Shown here: positions 61,740 through 64,000 of the stretch, one piece after another
How positions within the stretch are numbered: position 1 is the stretch's first letter
Layout of the letters: each line of letters begins with the position of its first letter
Assembly: GCA_050084515.1 (NCBI GenBank)
Contig: CM114272.1
Coordinates: 8,122,001-8,186,000 of the forward strand
Direction of reading: 5' to 3'
DNA from: Blasia pusilla
Taxonomy: Eukaryota > Marchantiophyta > Marchantiopsida > Blasiales
DNA: 64,000 nucleotides
Notes under the pieces: model-generated
What the model saw: only the letters and a program-made list of their open reading frames with translations
Told to the model about the DNA's origin: nothing
Databases searched by the model: none
Program-made: the position numbers and the translations under genes

Positions 61740-63250
61740 GGAGACTTGGGAGCTAGATATGGCCCCTAAGTTGACAGGAGGAGAGCGGCGCCGGATACAT
61801 CAATTCCTTAGGAATTATAAGAGTTGTTTTGCATTTAGTATGCATGATTTGGATGCGCTGAAGGGTCCAAGGATCCGCATAAAGTTGTCGAGTGACACGC
61901 CGATCTTCTGAAAACCCTACATGTATAATGACATGGAGAGGGCTCTGATTAGAGTAGGAGCCAGGACTTGGTTGGAGCAGGACTAGTGGAGATGTTACAT
62001 GGAGAGTATGTATCTGCCACTATCATGCCCGCCAAGAAGGATATGCATGGCAACTAGACGGATAGGCGGATGTGTGGAGATTACCGATCTATCAATCGGC
62101 AGATGAATTCCGATAGGTATGCCATGCCCACCATTGAGGAGATATTTGATGCTATTGGACATGCAAAGGTCTTCAATTTGCTAGATCTTTGAGCCAAATA
62201 CCATCAACTGCCTATTAGATTGGACGATAGGCAGAAGACGACATTTTGGGATATCGATCCTCACGAGAAGGATTGCTTGTACCAATGGGGGTTCTTGCCA
62301 TTTGGGTTAAAGAACGCATCGGTTGAGTTTCAGAGGGTCATGGATAGGATCTTGGTAGGTCTGGATTTTGCTAGGTATTATATCCATGATATCTTAGTCT
62401 TTAGCATCACGGTTGAGGAGCATGAATGACATTTGGAGAAGGTGTTTTAACGATTGCAGTTACATGGGCTGGAGCTACATCTAGGAAAATGCAAGTTCTT
62501 CTATGACTAGATTGAGTACTTGGGTCACAGGATATACCCATGTGGCCTTGGTGTGCAGCAAACAAAGGTAGAGGCTATTTCACGCATTCCACGCCTTATA
62601 GATGTGAGTCAAGTTTGTACATGCATGGGATTGGCAAACTTCTATTGAAGATACGTCAAGGGTTTTAGTTCGATTGTGAAGCCGCTAACCTTGGTGACCA
62701 AGGTGGATCAAGAGTGACACTAGGAGGATGAGTAGGAGAGAGCATTTCAGCTGCTCAAGGATAGATTGACGTCTACGCCCATATTGAGGAGACCGATAAG
62801 GGGATGTCCTTTCCAGTTGCATACCGATTGGATCATGTTGGGGCTTGGAGTCGTGCTCACCCAACATGACGATGATGGTAGAGAGTTCGAGGTGGCAGCT
62901 TTAGCTAGTCGCTCAAACAACACTGCAGAGGCGAAGTATAGTTCGTATGAGGGTGAGTGCTTGGCTGCGATATGAGTTGTTGCACATTTCGGGTGTTATC
63001 TATTCGGCAACCCCTTTACTATCATAACTGATCATTGGCCATTTAAGTGGTTGATGGAGTCCGACAAGCTTATAGGGAAGCTTACGAGGTGGGCTCTTTC
63101 GTTGCAGGAGTATGATTTCGAAGTGGTGCATAGACCTAGGACACTGAGCCAAGATGCAAATGGTTTGAGCCGTAACCCATGCCCAAGTCAACGAGATGCA
63201 AGTGGATCTTGTTGGCATGGAGAGAGTGATGAGGAGTTGGTCCCATGATG
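61740..63250 (+). pseudogene. Reverse transcriptase and RNase H, host copy
   Basis: The frame METWELDMAPKLTGGERRR starts at 61738-61740. ATIMPAKKD, RRMCGDYRSINR, WGFLPFGLKNAS and RYYIHDILVF follow, so the catalytic YIDD reads YIHD and this RT is dead. RNase H (LHTDWIMLGLGVVLTQ, SYEGECLAAI) and EVVHRPRTLSQDANGLSR end it. About a dozen in-frame stops occur, many explained by CGA to TGA, CAG to TAG or TGG to TAG. Confidence 0.85.
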
Positions 63251-63479
63251 ACACGCATCATCCTATTTGGGCTTGTTGGCTATGGAGAGCCAGATTGCCT
63301 AGACTTGGATGGCGATGTCTGATGGAGAGTCCTTAGATCCAGAGGCCGGTGAGGAGACACGTCGTGGCCAAGATATTCACGAAGATGGAGTTGTCTTGGA
63401 GTACCTTCATACTAGCAGCGTCGCGAGCATAGTGGATGCTATAGAGCAGGATTGGATCCTACAACGAGCCAGACCGTTC

Positions 63480-64000
63480 CGGTGGGAAGGGACACATGCG
63501 TTGCGCGTTTGAGAGGATGGTAGAGTACGTGTAGTGCCTCATCCTTCACAAAGAGTACTTTTGGTGTGTCATGCCCACGAGGAGTTGGGTCATTTTGGAG
63601 TGAAGTAGACGTACAACTTGCTCCTGATACAATATTGGTGGCGAGGCATGCAAACTGACGTTCAACAGTTTGTTGCCAGGTGCATGGTTTGTGATCAGGT
63701 CCGGGCATCATTCAATGCTCTAACTCCATAGTTGCATCCACTTCCGATCATGGGTTTAGGTTATACATGGAGTTAGGATGTTGCAGAACCGTTATCTTTG
63801 ACGGAGTGCCATAGTCCTTATGTGTTGGTGATGGTCGAGCACTTCTCGAAGTGGATAGAGTTGGTTGCATTGCCTGACAAAGCGAGTGAGGGAGTAGCCT
63901 ATGCCTTCCTAGATCAAGTGTTGAGTCATCATGGTGCACGAGCTGAGGTGTTGACAGACCAGGGTACGGAATTTTGCGGGGAGTTTTAGCCTTCGTGTGA
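63480..64000 (+). pseudogene. Integrase, host copy, partial
   Basis: The zinc-binding region (CHAHEELGHFG, CMVCDQVRASFNA) is followed by the core VLVMVEHFSKWIELVALPDK and EVLTDQGTEFCGEF. A stop falls just before the first catalytic Asp and another at the window edge. The remainder and the expected PHD finger are outside. Confidence 0.8.

Larger units (their letters stand above)
60498..64000 (+). mobile_element. Host DNMT-gypsy copy, 3' portion (runs off window)
   Basis: It resumes the interrupted copy with DNMT (to 61517), RT/RNase H (61740-63250) and integrase (63480 to the end). It carries many more stops than the nested copy, in line with being older. The LTR and PHD finger of this copy lie beyond the window. 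Confidence 0.85.

Overview
This is nuclear DNA from a streptophyte, very probably a land plant. Four host genes have many short GT-AG introns, two of the predicted proteins look plastid-directed, and the AT-rich space between genes is full of LTR retrotransposons and Helitron-like ends. I cannot name the species. The mix of a DNMT3-type methyltransferase, heavy Ty3/gypsy load and compact exons leads me towards a non-seed plant (bryophyte, lycophyte or fern), at low confidence.

Host genes. (1) 4133-7962 (+): a 12-exon METTL17/Rsm22-type mitochondrial ribosome assembly factor. (2) 17605-19930 (+): a six-exon plastid FNR-like oxidoreductase. (3) 28877-29739 (+): a four-exon LYR-motif protein of 122 aa, mitochondrial Fe-S/complex assembly class. 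(4) 31313-39467 (-): a 21-exon plastid ABC1K (aarF/ADCK) atypical kinase. I rebuilt all four by joining exons in phase; the joins are predictions.

Mobile DNA. Four pieces of one unusual Ty3/gypsy family account for 22.06-28.3 kb and 47.55-64.0 kb. Its polyprotein reads gag - DSG protease - DNMT3-like cytosine-5 DNA methyltransferase - reverse transcriptase/RNase H - integrase - C-terminal PHD finger. One copy (47551 to the window end, + strand) is split inside its methyltransferase by a second, nearly complete copy (50702-60497, - strand) flanked by a 4-bp duplication CTCT. The 22-28 kb cluster holds a gag-to-DNMT deletion derivative, a protease-DNMT fragment and an inverted integrase-PHD fragment. 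All copies carry stops and shifts. Solo LTRs lie at 41112-41859, with a (GA)60 tract, and at about 41988-42559. A 5S rRNA-like segment sits in the upstream region of the nested copy.

The remaining intergenic DNA (1-4132, 7963-17604, 19931-22059, 29740-31312, 39468-41107, 42560-47550) is AT-rich. It holds Helitron-like termini, including a possible 3-kb element at 9784-12820, tandem repeats and hairpins, but no further gene I can support. The most notable feature is the retrotransposon that carries both a de novo-type DNA methyltransferase and a chromatin-reading PHD finger.
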